Source of the DNA: Chlamydomonas sphaeroides
Taxonomy: Eukaryota; Chlorophyta; Chlorophyceae; Chlamydomonadales; Chlamydomonadaceae
Length of the DNA: 64,000 bases
Direction of reading: 5' to 3'
NCBI GenBank assembly: GCA_001662425.1
Contig: BDDC01000016.1
Coordinates: forward strand, 68,554 to 132,553
This document shows, one piece after another, positions 48,525 through 59,698 of the stretch. Position numbers and translations under genes: made by a program. How positions within the stretch are numbered: position 1 is the stretch's first letter; each line of letters starts with the position of its first letter. Under the pieces are notes generated by a model. The model saw nothing but the letters and a program-made list of their open reading frames with translations, was not told the DNA's origin and did no database searches.

Positions 48525-49212
48525 TTGGGGCGGTCGGTGGCCGAGTCGAGGCCATGCTGTCCGGGCGGCGCGGTGGCGCACAGTGCCGGGCTAGCACGTG
48601 GCAAGCCAAGCATTGGGACGGCTGTGGCGGTCGCGGTCGTGGCTCGGCGAACAGGGACGTGGCGCGGCTTTGGGTAGTACGGGGTGCTCGACATGGAATG
48701 GATGCGGCATAACGATGCGGCGTGGAGTTATGGACAATTCTGGCTGGCGGGGGGGTTAAGGAGAGGAAGGGAGATGGGTTGAGAGGGCTTGGGAGGGGGC
48801 TTGGCTGAATTGCCGGGCCGTGGGAGCCGGGCTCCTGTGGCACGCTGTGGCTTGGCCCACTACTTATTGCTGCTGTTGTGCTCTCCAGAGGTGCCTTTGC
48901 ATGGCGCTGAGGCCATCTATCTATTTTTTGACCTATCATTATCAAACCAACCTGGCGATTGGCTGCTTGGTGTCGACCGGGTCGGGCGGGTTGGCGGCGG
49001 GCGCTAGGGTTCCGCGTCATGCTTAACTCCACTGGCACGCTTGGTGACACTGGTCATAATATGTGCAGTCGCGAAGACAGTGCGCTTACGCCTCACATCA
49101 CAAATATGAGGTCGAGGTCACCACGCTGTCGAGCCCTGCAAGCATTCCGTAAAGCGTAGCTCTAGTCGCTTATTGTACTATTACTGGTTATTGCTGTATA
49201 AAACAGAGCGCC
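48525..49212. other. Intergenic region with TATA box close to next start
   Basis: About 690 bases holding the cyclophilin-like 3' UTR. TATAAAA at 49197-49203 is a textbook TATA box but lies only 10 bases before the proposed ATG at 49213. No exon is supported here. Confidence 0.45.
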
Positions 49213-52200
49213 ATGCCGCCGCGTTTTGCGGCGGAGTCGGTGGCTCGGCAGCTCGGTGCGCTGCTTGCGCGTGCTGAGGAGCACGGCAAGAAGACTGCCG
49301 GCGACCTGCGCGACCTGTCGTCCTCCGTGACTGACGAACTCTTTGAGGTGCGATGATTCAACTCCAGCAGCGCCCGGGCTGTCCAAGCCGGTCCTATGAC
49401 GGCTGCCAGGGCTACATACCCCCTCCCCTACGGCCCGACATCCCCCGACTCTCTCTTCCCGCTTCACACTCGTGGCCCCCGCTTGGCCCAGGTCACCTGC
49501 ATGGTCGACCGCCATTACAACTCCACAAATGTCCCGGACATATTTCAAGTGCTGGAGAGCAGTCGCGCCGGCTTCTGGCGGACCGCCTTCGTCGTGCACT
49601 GCTACGCCATCCGCGGCTTGTCGGAGGCGCAGCGCCAGCCGCCCGGGTACGCCCTCCCCCACAACATCTGCCTCCCATACCGTCCCACATCCCAACTATT
49701 CCCATCCCCAAGCCCCACACCGCCTCCGCACCAAACATTGCGCCCAGCACAGGCCGCCTCCAATAGCGGCTTCGCAGCTGCCGCCCCATGCGCGCTCCAG
49801 TGCTGCGCCGGGCGCTCCAGACGGTATCCACGCTCCCTCCCGCCCCACGCTCTCTGGCCCCACGCACCCCACGCGACACCGCTGCCCCACAGGCCGGAGC
49901 GCGACGCGCGAGTGCTCCGGCTGCTGCAGGTGGCGGTGTGCCTGCCGCAGCTGGCGGGGGCCACGAACGCGTTGCTGCCGGGATCCCGGAGGTACAAGCT
50001 TGCAGTGCGCGCACTCATCAAGTCGGGCGCCTACCGGGCATACGCCGCCATCTTTGCCGCAGTCGCCGACTGCAAGGTTGGTTGGTCGGTGGGTTCTGTA
50101 GTGTATTGTTGGGGGGATGTTTGTTGGTCCACGGGATGGTTGTTGGTCGGTTGGGTTAATGGGAGTGTGCTCAGAAATAGGGACATGTAGTAGAGAACAC
50201 GACCCGCGCGGCACGCTCTTGGTTAAAGACGCGTCGGTTGTGCATATGAAGCATGTTTGTTTGTGTTTGTTTGGGTTGGTGGGCGGGCTTGCGGGCTGGC
50301 GCCCTTACGTCCCTCGCCGGCCAGGACGGGTACCGCTCCATGCTGGTGTCGCCACCGGCCCAAGCAAACCACGGCGCAACCCTCGGCCCCTGCCTTCAGA
50401 TGCCGCGAACGTCCCGCGGCCGCACCCTGGAGTTGGTGGCCTGCCTGTTGACCGTGATATGCCACTGGTGAGGGCAGCACAGCGCTGTGCCACTGGCGAG
50501 GGCGGGCACAGGGCTGCGGCTTCGCGCCATGGCCGAGCGCATGCGTTGACCCTGACTTCGCGCAAGCCACCCTCCCGGCTGTGCGGATGAAGCATCCCCC
50601 TGTGGTACCACCCCTCGACCCCTGCCCTGTTCCCACGCCCGTCTCCGGCGCAGCGGCCGCGCGGCCAACGGTGCGTCTGGCCTGAACGACTCCCGGCCCG
50701 GGGTGCTGGAGCCGGAGCTGTACTGCGAGTGGGTGACGGAGCTGCGAGGCAGCGAGGTGCTGCAGCACGGCGCCCGGGCACTGCAGCTGCTGCAGGTGGG
50801 GCTAGTGGGGCTGGCGGGGCTGGGTTTGTGGTGGTGGCGGGGGTTGTGTGGTGCGGGCGGCGGGCGACGGCACCGATGGGGCACGGGGTTGCTGGGGGCC
50901 TGCAGCGAGCCGCGGCGAGTGGGACTCAGCCCGGGTGCGCGTGACGAGCTTGCCGTCAGGCATGCAGTACGGCAGTCGTCCCCGAGCGTGTGGATCTGGG
51001 GGTTGGGAGTCGGCCTGGGGAGCGGCCTGTGCGCTGGCGCCCACGCCACGCGGCGGCTGCTGGAGCTCGCACAGCAGCGCAGCTCCAACACCACACCACA
51101 CCACACCACTACACACCTCACCACACCACGTTGTCCTCCTGTCCCCACCGGGCCCCCGCGCAGGATCTCGTGACTGCCGCCCAGGGCCGCAACGAGCCTC
51201 ACCAGGAGGAGCAGCAGGCGGCGCTCAACGCGGCGCGGGGCATGTTGGGACAGGTGCGGCGCCGAGGTGAGGGCGTGCAGGGGTGGCGGTAAGGCGCCCT
51301 GGCGGCGTGCAGGGGTGGCGGTAGGGAAGAGAAGGGTGCGCTGCTGCAGGTTGGCATGGCGGGGGTGGGTGGCAGGGGCTGCGAGGCAGAGAGGCCAGGT
51401 GCGCTGGTGCGCTGGTGCGCTGGTGGGCGGGCGGGCAGGGGGACAGCGGCAGCGGCTGCGGAGCTTGGTGCCTTGGCTTGCAGCCGAGAGGGGTCGCTAG
51501 CCTCGCAGCTGCTCGGGGACGCCCTCCGGCTGCGTGTGCAGAATCCGGACGCACACGGCTCACGTGCCATGCCTCCCTGCCCCCTGCCTGCCTGCCTGCT
51601 GGCCCTCCCTCCCCCAACCCTCCCGGCGGCAGGTGCTGTACCGCAGCGTGGAGCCGCACATGGCCTGCCCCATCCAGGCGCTCAGCCCGGTGCCACAGGG
51701 CAGCTTGGGAGAAGCGCTGCCGCCGCGCGTGCGCGCAGCGCTGCCGTTGGCGCGCCAGATGCTGCAGGGTGAGCGGGATGCCCCGGGCAGGCCGCGCGCC
51801 ATGCCCTAGGAGCGCACTGCAGGACGTTGGTGATGCGGGGGTTGTTGCTGTGAAGCGGTTGGTGGTGCGAGGCGCGCTGTCGCCCCGTGAGCAGGTGCTG
51901 CAGGCTCAGAGGTGGCCCCGGGGCTCGGTGCCTTGGGACCATCCGGCCCCGGGTTGGTGTCAGGGTAAGAGGATGCGATGCATAGGACCAAAGGCGTACG
52001 CTCCTGTCTCTGCCCCCCGTCCCGCCAGGCACGGGCGTGCAGTACTGGCTGGCGCGCGAGCTGCTCGAGTCGCGCCTGGCGCTGGCTCAGGGCCAGGGCC
52101 CGCGCTTTGGGCTGGGGCCGCAGCACGGCCTCACCGCGGGCCGGCCGCTGCAGCGCGAGCTCGAGTGGCTGACGCAGCACCTGCAGCTGTGCACGTCCGT

Positions 52201-55200
52201 GTGGCAGGTGGGGAGGCACAGTTGTTTACGGGTTGGGGGGGGGTGCAGGGGCACGGGCTGCCCGACGCTTGTGGCGTGCGGCGGCATGTCGGGATCGCGA
52301 CGGCGCTCGCAGCGGCGCGGCCCTCGCGCCTTGTTCACAGCCCACTCGGCTCGCCTGCTTCACACCTTCACCCAAAGGCGCCCCGCCACGCTGCCGCCAC
52401 GCTGCCTCGCCACGCAGCGTGCCGAGCCTGGTCCGGGTCCGGGTGCAAACGGTGACCCCCTGCCTGCCCGATGCTGCCCCTCCGCCCCGCCAGGTGACCA
52501 TCTCCGGCCCCTGCGCGCCGCAGCAGCAGGACCTGGCCGCGCAGCTCAAGGAGCTGGGGGCGGGCTCGCTGCAGGCCTGGCGCAGCACGGCGGCGCTGAA
52601 GCGCTACGAGCCGCCGCCCTCGCTGCCGGTGCCCGCACGCCACGTATTTGACCTGTCGCTGGACTCGGCGGAGCTGGTGCTGCAGGTGCGTCATGTGCAG
52701 GGGAAGAGCGCCAGGGTTCGCGCCAGCCGGACCGGGTGCGTGATCGCCGGCTGGCTGCTGTATGTGGCCTTGGCGCGGCTGCTTGGTGTGCGGTGCTGCC
52801 CTGGATCAACGGACTGGCTTGCATCTACAGACCCTGTCCCGGCTGCGCATGGATGCATGGCTTGGGGGCCCCCCAAAGAGGCCACCTAGGCCAGACGTAC
52901 ACCGTCGGCCATTATGCGGTCATAGTTGGGACTATTTGAGGGGCCTCTGGCACGCCGGATATCCCTGCCCTCACCCCCACGGGCCGGACTTTGCCGCCTC
53001 ACGGCCCCATGCCGCCACCGCAAGCAGATGACGATGGCGTTCATTGAGAGCATGCGCAAGGTTGGCGCCGGCAACGGCATGGACCTCACCGCGCTGTTCG
53101 CCAACACCATGTTTGGCAAGGTGTGGCTGGGCCCCGCGGCAGAGGTCCACACTGGGTGCGAGCTGCTCAGCTACCACACGCCAATCGGCCAATTGCTCCT
53201 TTCGGGTTCGGTGTTGGTTGACTACCGGTAGCTCGCTTCTCCCTCGGTGTTTGTCCCTCTCGGGTCCCTCGCACCCCGTGTACCGGGGATACGGGAAAGG
53301 CGCCCCCTGCCGCGCGCCGGGATGTCCACACTGTCTCCTCGCTTCGCATCCCTGCTGGCCCTCCGCTGTGATGTCAGATGTGCGTCCCCCACATGTGCTG
53401 CTTCACAGAGCCTGGCGCAAACCTAACGCTGTGCGCTGTGCGGCCTCCCATCCAGATGTCGTCGCTCACGGAGATTGTCAACGCGATGCGCATGCTCGTT
53501 CGCCTGGTGTCGGAGCTGGAGCCGCACCATGCGGCGACGCGGCTGCCGCGGCTGTGGAAGCTCATGGCCGACTCGTTGCCGGCACTGCCGGCGCACGCCA
53601 ACAAACAGGTGCATGGCGGCCGCGGATGGCCGCTTCCTATGTCGCGGCGACGAAGGTCACACGCAGAGCATGCTCATGACGCTGCCCTACTTCTCGCGTG
53701 GGGCTGGCCACCGGGACGGACCGGCACTGGACGTGGCGACGGCGCTCGGCGCACTGACGCCCGCTCTTGCCCCTGCTCCCGGCCCTGCTCCGCGTGCCAT
53801 CCTCCAGCCTCTCGTAATGGCGTACCTGCGGATCCTTGCCAACCTGCTCGGACTGCATCTGCCCGACGTCAAGCCGGTGACGCCGGCCCGCCGCAAGCGC
53901 GCCGCCGGACCGTCCACCTCCGCCGCCGGACCCTCCACCTCCGCCGGATTGCCCGTCGTCTTCGCCGCTGCCACCACCTCCAACCCCGACGCTTCCACCA
54001 CCGCCGCCGCGACGGCGACCGCGCGCTCCGCTGCTGCCGCCGCCGACGACGTCCGCGGCGGCGGCCCGTCGCCGACGGTGCGCGGCGCCATTGACGGCGG
54101 CCTGCTGCCAGCCCTCGAGGGCCTCTTCCGAAGCTGCGGCGGCTCGGCGCCGCGGCCGGGTGAGGTGGACCTGCTGCTGACGGTGGGCAGCGCGGTGCTG
54201 CTGACGCCGGGCGCGTGGCCGGCGCTGGCTGCGTACGCGCCGCTGGGCACGCTGTCGTCGCTCATGGTGACACTGCGCAAGGTGCTTCAGGTGCGGCGCA
54301 GGAGTGCCGCTGAGCGCGGCGGCGTGTGGGTCCTCGGGCCCGCGGGTTGTGGGGGCCGTGCGGCCCCGCCACTGTGCGCCTGACTGAGGCGGCTGCTTAG
54401 GTGCGGGTCCGCCGCCGCCTGCGCTGCGGCACCCGCTGGCAATAGGCGCCGCAGGTGCGGACAGGGGCCTAGTTGGGGGCAGGGGCGTAGCTGGTGCGGG
54501 CCTGCAAGGTGGCGAGTGCGGCAGCGGCTGCCGGGGCTGCCGGGGGTCGCGGCACCTTGCATGCTGGCTGGGACTGGGACTGGGCTGCTTTCCGCCTCGC
54601 GCGGTGTCGCTCGGGCTGGCCGTTGCAGCAGACGGCAAGGGCGGGTGACGGCCGCCTGCGGGGTGCCGTACCAACGCCCAACGGCCCAACGGCCCACGCC
54701 CCGCACCGCTCCGTTGCCGCGCCGCGCAGACGCTGGCGGACGGCCGGCGCGGCGCGGCGCCCTCGCTCACCAACAGCGCGGGCATCTCCATGCGCGAGGT
54801 GGACCCCGCCTCCGCCATGGCCTGCCAGTGGGCCGCCAACTTGGCCGCGGTGCTGGAGCAGACCGGCGCCATGCTCGGCTACCCGGGGCCCTGCAGCGGC
54901 TCGCTCCTGGGCCGCGGCCGCGGCGGCGCGCTGCCGCTCACCGCCGCGCTGCGTGCCGCGGAGGCCTGCCGGCTGCCGGTCCTGGAGCGCGCCGGCGGCC
55001 GGCCGGCGGCAGGCTCGGCGGCGGCGGCGCAGCAGCGCCTGGCGCTGACGTGCGCCCTGACGCAGTGGCTGCCGGGGCTGCTGCGGCTGCCGCTGCCCAA
55101 GGGCTGGTGGTGGGCCGCGGAGTTTGGCCTGGCGGTGGCGCGCTGGCTGCTGGCGGCGGCGCTGGCGGCGCTGGCGGCGCAGCAGCAGCTGGGCGCGGCC

Positions 55201-56366
55201 GGCGGCCCTGTGGCTGGCCAGGACGCCGCGGCCGACGCGGAGGCGGTGGCGTCGTGGCGGCGGTTCCTGCTGGCGGAGGCGGGCGCGCTGCGGTGGCTGG
55301 GGCGCGTGCTGGCTGCGCCGGAGCGGGAGCTGACCCAGCACTTCCCCGGGCTGCGGCCCGTAGCGCTCGAGGTGCGGCCTTTGCGTGCTTTCCGTACCCT
55401 CTAGTGTCTCGGAGGCCCACGGGCGGGTCTCCGCCTGTCCGTGCAGCACCGTGCCTCCTCTACCGTAGCCTGGCGCTTGCCCCACCGCCGCTCCACTCCC
55501 CGCACCTCGCAACGGCGCTCCGTGGTTTGCTGTTCACACAGTGACACATCCTGTTGCCGATACTTTCCCCTCATCTCGCCGCAGGTGCTGGCGGTCGTGA
55601 CCGCGGCCCTGTCGCCCGCCGACCTGGCAGGCCGCGTCGCGGTCACACTCGACGAGCCGCCGCGCGCTCGCACCTTGCCCAAGTCCGCCGCCTCCGACAC
55701 CGCCGCCGATGGCCCCGATCTGGTGGTGTGGATCGACGAGCTGGCCGCTCCCGGCCGGTTCGCCGCCGCCGCCAGGGTGATCGTCGCCACCGGCGGCGAC
55801 GCCGAGCTCGCCGCCGCGGCCAGCGGCGCCGCAACCGGCCCGCTGTGCGCGCGGTGGCTGCAGCGCGCGGCGTCGGAGCAGCCGCTGGCGTCCGGGGCGG
55901 GCGCACTTCTGCAGCAGCTGCTGCGCGAGCGCGCCGCCGGGGCCCACGCGGGGCGGCTGCCGGCCGCGGTGCTCGAGGAGGTGTGGCGCAAGTACGGCAA
56001 GGACGGCATGGGCCTGCCGCAGCTGCCGCCGCCGGACAAGGCGATCGCGGCCATGGCGGCGGCCGGCGTGCGGCCTTGCAGCTACGGCCGCTGCCACAAC
56101 CTAATAGGCAAAGCAGACAGGTGCGTGTGGGAGGTGCGTGTGGTAGTGGGAATGTCTGGGACCTCCCGGTCCTTGTGCGCTCACGACGTGGCTGCTTTCA
56201 CGCTCCTTCGCCCTCCCGGCCGCTGCCCCGCACGCCCTGCGTCCTACGCAGCGAGCTCACGGCCCTGCGCTGCGGGCGCTGCCGGGCGGCGCTCTACTGC
56301 GACCCCGCCTGCCAGAAGGCGCACTGGAGGGAGGGCCACAAGGCGGCGTGCGTGACGCCGAAGTGA
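49213..56366 (+). CDS. Large MYND zinc-finger protein, 1,125 residues
   Basis: Fifteen exons, all phase-consistent: 49213-49347, 49492-49646, 49893-50076, 50325-50467, 50654-50795, 51164-51253, 51633-51768, 52029-52207, 52494-52685, 53028-53120, 53456-53608, 53808-54290, 54730-55371, 55585-56120 and 56252-56366. The MYND finger is at the extreme C-terminus: CSYGRCHN... joined across the last intron to LRCGRCRAALYCDPACQKAH and WREGHKAAC, with all expected Cys/His. MYND fingers bind proline-rich partners. The preceding ~1,050 residues are Ala/Leu-rich and look alpha-helical with no recognised domain (for example VLRLLQVAVCLPQLAGATNA); residues around 700-740 are a low-complexity Ser/Thr/Ala linker. 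Exon 4 could start later (at 50401). Intron 9 contains a dispersed repeat. The C-terminal part is duplicated at 58.2 kb. There is no SET domain. Confidence 0.8.
52834..53020 (+). mobile_element. SINE-like dispersed repeat, copy 1 (intronic)
   Basis: Aligns along most of its length with the copies at 59.3 and 62.3 kb (shared blocks ggctgcgcat, gatgcatggctt, gccattatgcgg, ggcacgccgg, gccctcacccccacgg, gccggactttgccgcc). The right end is shortened. It lies in intron 9 of the MYND gene and ends within a few bases of the splice acceptor at 53026-53027. No clear target-site duplication was found. Confidence 0.7.
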
Positions 56367-57411
56367 GGTAGTGGGGAAGGACGATAGGGGGAGGAGGGAG
56401 GAAGGCCGCCAGGATGGAATGGCGGTGGGCTAGGGCCGGCGGGCGGGCGCGTAGCAGCCGGCGAGTGCGCTGCGGACGTATGGGGGCGCAACTGCGTGAC
56501 CCATGCAGATGGGGACCACGTGGCGTTATGGGTCGTGTGCCGGAAGAGTGAAGCGATGTGCGTTTTATTGCGCGAGGCGGGTCTCCAGCGCTGCTTGGCG
56601 CGGTTCGGTGGGCTTGCGGTGAAGCAGGCACTGCTGCGCAATTGCAAAGCAACACGCGGGATGGTGGCTCCCGCTTCGCAACAGAGCATTCAACATACCC
56701 TCTGCAGCCGCGGCAGCGCACCGTGGACGCACGCAGCCTCGGACCGCAGCAAGTGACCCTAGGCAACCATCACCGCCTGGCTCCACCTCCTGCTGGATCA
56801 CGACCCGGATGTCTCACCACCGCACTAGCATAAACAGCCCGGCATAGGTCGGGAAAAACCCAGCAACGCAACAACCTAAGAGCAGCCTGGCCGCAAAAGC
56901 AACAGCGCCCGCTGCACTCAAGCCCACGCCATCGCCCCGCCCACAGTCCGTGCCGCCTGCATGCCAACACGCCATCACGACACCGCGCTGTCAAGCTAGC
57001 GCCCGCGCACCAAGTGTCGTGTAGCCAGCTACTCCAGCACATGCCATGCCGCGACTCCGAATCCCGCAGCACCTGGCGCAACGCTGTAGTAGGCGTTAGC
57101 CCACTGAGCAAGAGGTCTCTCAAGATGCTCCTCGGAGCCACGGGAGTAGTATATATATGGTGTGGGTACTGCCACATTCTCCCCCGCCCCGCCTGAAGGG
57201 CACGTCCCGGGCCCGCTCACTGAGCATCCGAGGATTACCTCTTGCACCGCCTGTTACAGGGCCTGGTCCACAGCCTGCGTTCGGAAACACCGAAGACACG
57301 GGGCGCAGCTGACGAGACCACCGCCACGTCGACACCCTCGTGGCTAACGCAACCCACGTCACTGGCTGGGCTGGCGGGCGCGTCCGACATGAGCGCATGG
57401 TGCTCGTTAGC

Positions 57412-57460
57412 GCGAGCGCACTCACCGCCTTGGCGGCCTCGCGATACATGTCCGATCCCC
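57412..57460 (-). pseudogene. Remnant of F-box/LRR family exon 1 end and donor
   Basis: On the minus strand the bases encoding YREAAKAV followed by GTGAGTGCGCTCGC match the end of exon 1 of the family gene at 60.08 kb (YGEAAKAV then GTGAGAGTGCTCGC). The similarity fades upstream into Gly/Arg/Pro-rich sequence. No downstream family exon follows in the correct order. The rest of 56367-57887 shows no gene; a TATATATA at about 57150 leads to nothing recognisable. Confidence 0.5.
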
Positions 57461-57887
57461 GGCCCTGCGCCACAGCCTCCGTCGCCGCCGCCGCCCGGCG
57501 CGCGGCGCGGCGGGCGCCTCAGGCCAGGCGGCCTGCCACCGTGCTCACCCGTGAGCCACCTGCACCATGTCTCTCTCTTGCCCTGCGCCTCAGTGCCCAG
57601 AGCGCTAGCAGCAAGACCGATCATTGATGGCCTGGCGCCAAGCAGCATCACGGTTGACGGTATCATACCCTGAATGCCAAACATTGCACGGCAACTCACG
57701 GTGTCCAGACGATGACAGCAGCCTCAGGAGTTGAGTAAGCCAACGCTTGCAGTGTGTACTACGCCGCAATGCTACTGACCTTACGAACCCTACCCGGCCC
57801 TAGGACATGCAACGCAAGCGCACCAGGAGTCTCACGCCCCTTGCCCTCTGAGGATGATCAATACCAAGGAAATGCCAAGACAGCCTG

Positions 57888-58027
57888 CAGCACCCACAGC
57901 GCCTCCCACGCCTCCAGGACCACCGCAGCCGCTCCGCACCGCTGCGGCACGCCACCGCTGCCACGAGCTCACGCCCGGCCTCGTCGCCGACATCGCGGCG
58001 GCCCCCTGCCAGGGCCTGCTCCAGGGC
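57888..58027 (-). pseudogene. Remnant of F-box/LRR family last exon, frameshifted
   Basis: Begins with an intact acceptor (GCGCAG) and ALEQALAGG, as in the family genes at 59.9 and 63.1 kb. It continues with ELVAAVA, then shifts frame before the conserved WEALWVL block, which is readable only one base out of register. It lies upstream of (not after) the exon 1 remnant at 57.4 kb, so the two are separate fragments. Confidence 0.6.
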
Positions 58028-58162
58028 CTGCGCAAGGACAGCGACAGTGCGACACTGCAGGGCCGAGGATGCCATGTCCGAGGCCTTGGAGCTGTCGGCA
58101 GGCCCGGCCAAAGCCACTACTACGCTTTCGGTCAGGGTACAGAGCCGCCCCTTGAGCCCTGG

Positions 58163-58698
58163 CGGGGCGGCTGCCGGCGGACGCGGTGCTGGCGGAGGTG
58201 TGGCGGCAGTACGGCAAGGACGGCATGCATGGGCCGCAGCTGCCGTCGCCGGACAAGGCGATCGCGGCCGTGGCGGCGGCCGGCGTGCAGCTACAGCCGC
58301 TGCCATGACCTGATGGGCAAGGTGGACAGGTGCGGAGCTGTGTGTGGGGATGCGTGGGCTTGTGGGGGCCTCATGGGTTGGTCGGCCCTCATGAGCTCGC
58401 GACATGGCTCACTTCATTCCCTCCCCTCCCCTCCCGGCCGCTGCCCTGCCCTGCCGTCCGCAGCGAGCTCACGGCCCTGCGCTGCGGGCGCTGCCGGGCG
58501 GCGCTCTACTGCGGCCCCAGCTGCCAGAAGGCGCACTGGAAGGAGGGCCACAAGGTGGCGTGCGTGACGCCGAAGTTAGGCAACAGGGAAGACGGGGGGC
58601 GGGGAGAGAGGACAGCCGTCAGGCTGAACAGGAGGCTGAAGAAGAAGGCTGAACAGGAGGCTGAAGAAGAAGGCTGGCGTGCAGGAATGCAGGGCTGA
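58163..58698 (+). pseudogene. Duplicated, broken tail of the MYND gene
   Basis: Nearly parallels 55955-56366 of the intact gene: VWRQYGKDGM, PDKAIAAVAAAGV, the intron position, then ELTALRCGRCRAALYC and CQKAHWKEGHKVAC. About 8 bases are missing just after AAGV, shifting the frame and removing the first zinc-ligand cysteine. The stop codon TGA has become TTA, extending the frame by ~40 Lys/Glu-rich codons to a stop at 58696-58698. Similarity continues into the 3' flank to about 58920, so this is a DNA-level duplication, not a processed copy. Confidence 0.75.
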
Positions 58699-59300
58699 CC
58701 GGGGCCGGGGACTGGGGTGGGCGAGGGCGTAGCAGCAGACTAGTGGGCTGTGGACGTATGGGGACCACGTGGCGCGGCCAGTGCTGATGGGGAACACGTG
58801 GCGTGAACTGTTATGTGCTTCGTGCCTGGGGCGTGCCGGATGGGCGCTCGCACCCCGCAACAGAGCAACGCGGCGCACCTCCATATGCAGCCGCGGCAGC
58901 GCACGTTGGCCGCCATTCTCCTCATACCTTTGTTCGGACCGTGTCACAACAAGAACAACACTGCAGGATCTAGCGCTAGCCGAAAAGCACCGCCTAGCGA
59001 CAACCCGGTGACCCCCATCTGGGTGGCCCACACCTCAGCCCCCGTAGCCTTGCACCCATCGGCACCCCAGCAACACCAGCAGCACAACACACGAGCAAGC
59101 GCGCCGCAAAGCACCGAGCGCCGCCGCTCCAGACCTGCTGCACGAGCGTCCACGCTGCGTTCATCGCCTTGCACCTGCTGCCTTGCAGGGGCTTAACACT
59201 TCGGCCCCCCATCCTGCCACGCTCCTCAACCCCAACACGTCATCAAGAAGGACTGGGCTTAATCCCATCCCCATTGAACTTCGTGTCTAGCATCACTGTT

Positions 59301-59542
59301 CCTCAACAAACCTGTCCCAGCTGCGCATGGGTGCATGGCTTGCCCCCCAAAGAAGCCACCCAGACCAAACGCACACCATCGGTCATTATACGATCAGAGC
59401 TAGTAGTATTCGAGGGGTCTCAGGCACGCCGAATCTCCGTGCCCTCACCCCCACGGACCGGACTTTGCCGCCCGAACTGCCTCAACGGCAGGACCGCATC
59501 TCTTCACGCACGCCGCAACAAACATAACACACCTCAACAAAC
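59301..59542 (+). mobile_element. SINE-like dispersed repeat, copy 2, with 11-bp flanking repeats
   Basis: Body 59312-59531, flanked by cctcaacaaac at 59301-59311 and again at 59532-59542. The body shares blocks with the copies at 52.8 and 62.3 kb (ccagctgcgcatgggtgcat, gccacccagacca, ggcacgccgaat, gccggactttgccgcccg). It contains two inverted repeats able to form hairpins (ggcac...gtgcc and ctgcc...ggcag). No open reading frame of note. The remaining 58699-59300 and 59543-59698 show no gene. Confidence 0.7.
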
Positions 59543-59698
59543 ACAACACACCACCACAGTACTAATGCATACTCGCGCGGCAACACAACTCACCCTCAGC
59601 AATCGCCCCGCATGCCATGCCCTGCTAGCCTGCAGCCTGCAGAATCCGTTGCAGCCCGCTCTGCACCTACGCAACTCGAATGGCGCAGCCGCAGCTCG

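Noticed and set aside
51063..51130. cacac/accac-rich stretch as a CRISPR-like or regulatory array
   Set aside because: Simple microsatellite in a MYND-gene intron with no spacers.
57147..57156. TATATATA as a promoter
   Set aside because: No gene follows within a plausible distance on either strand, only an LRR remnant.
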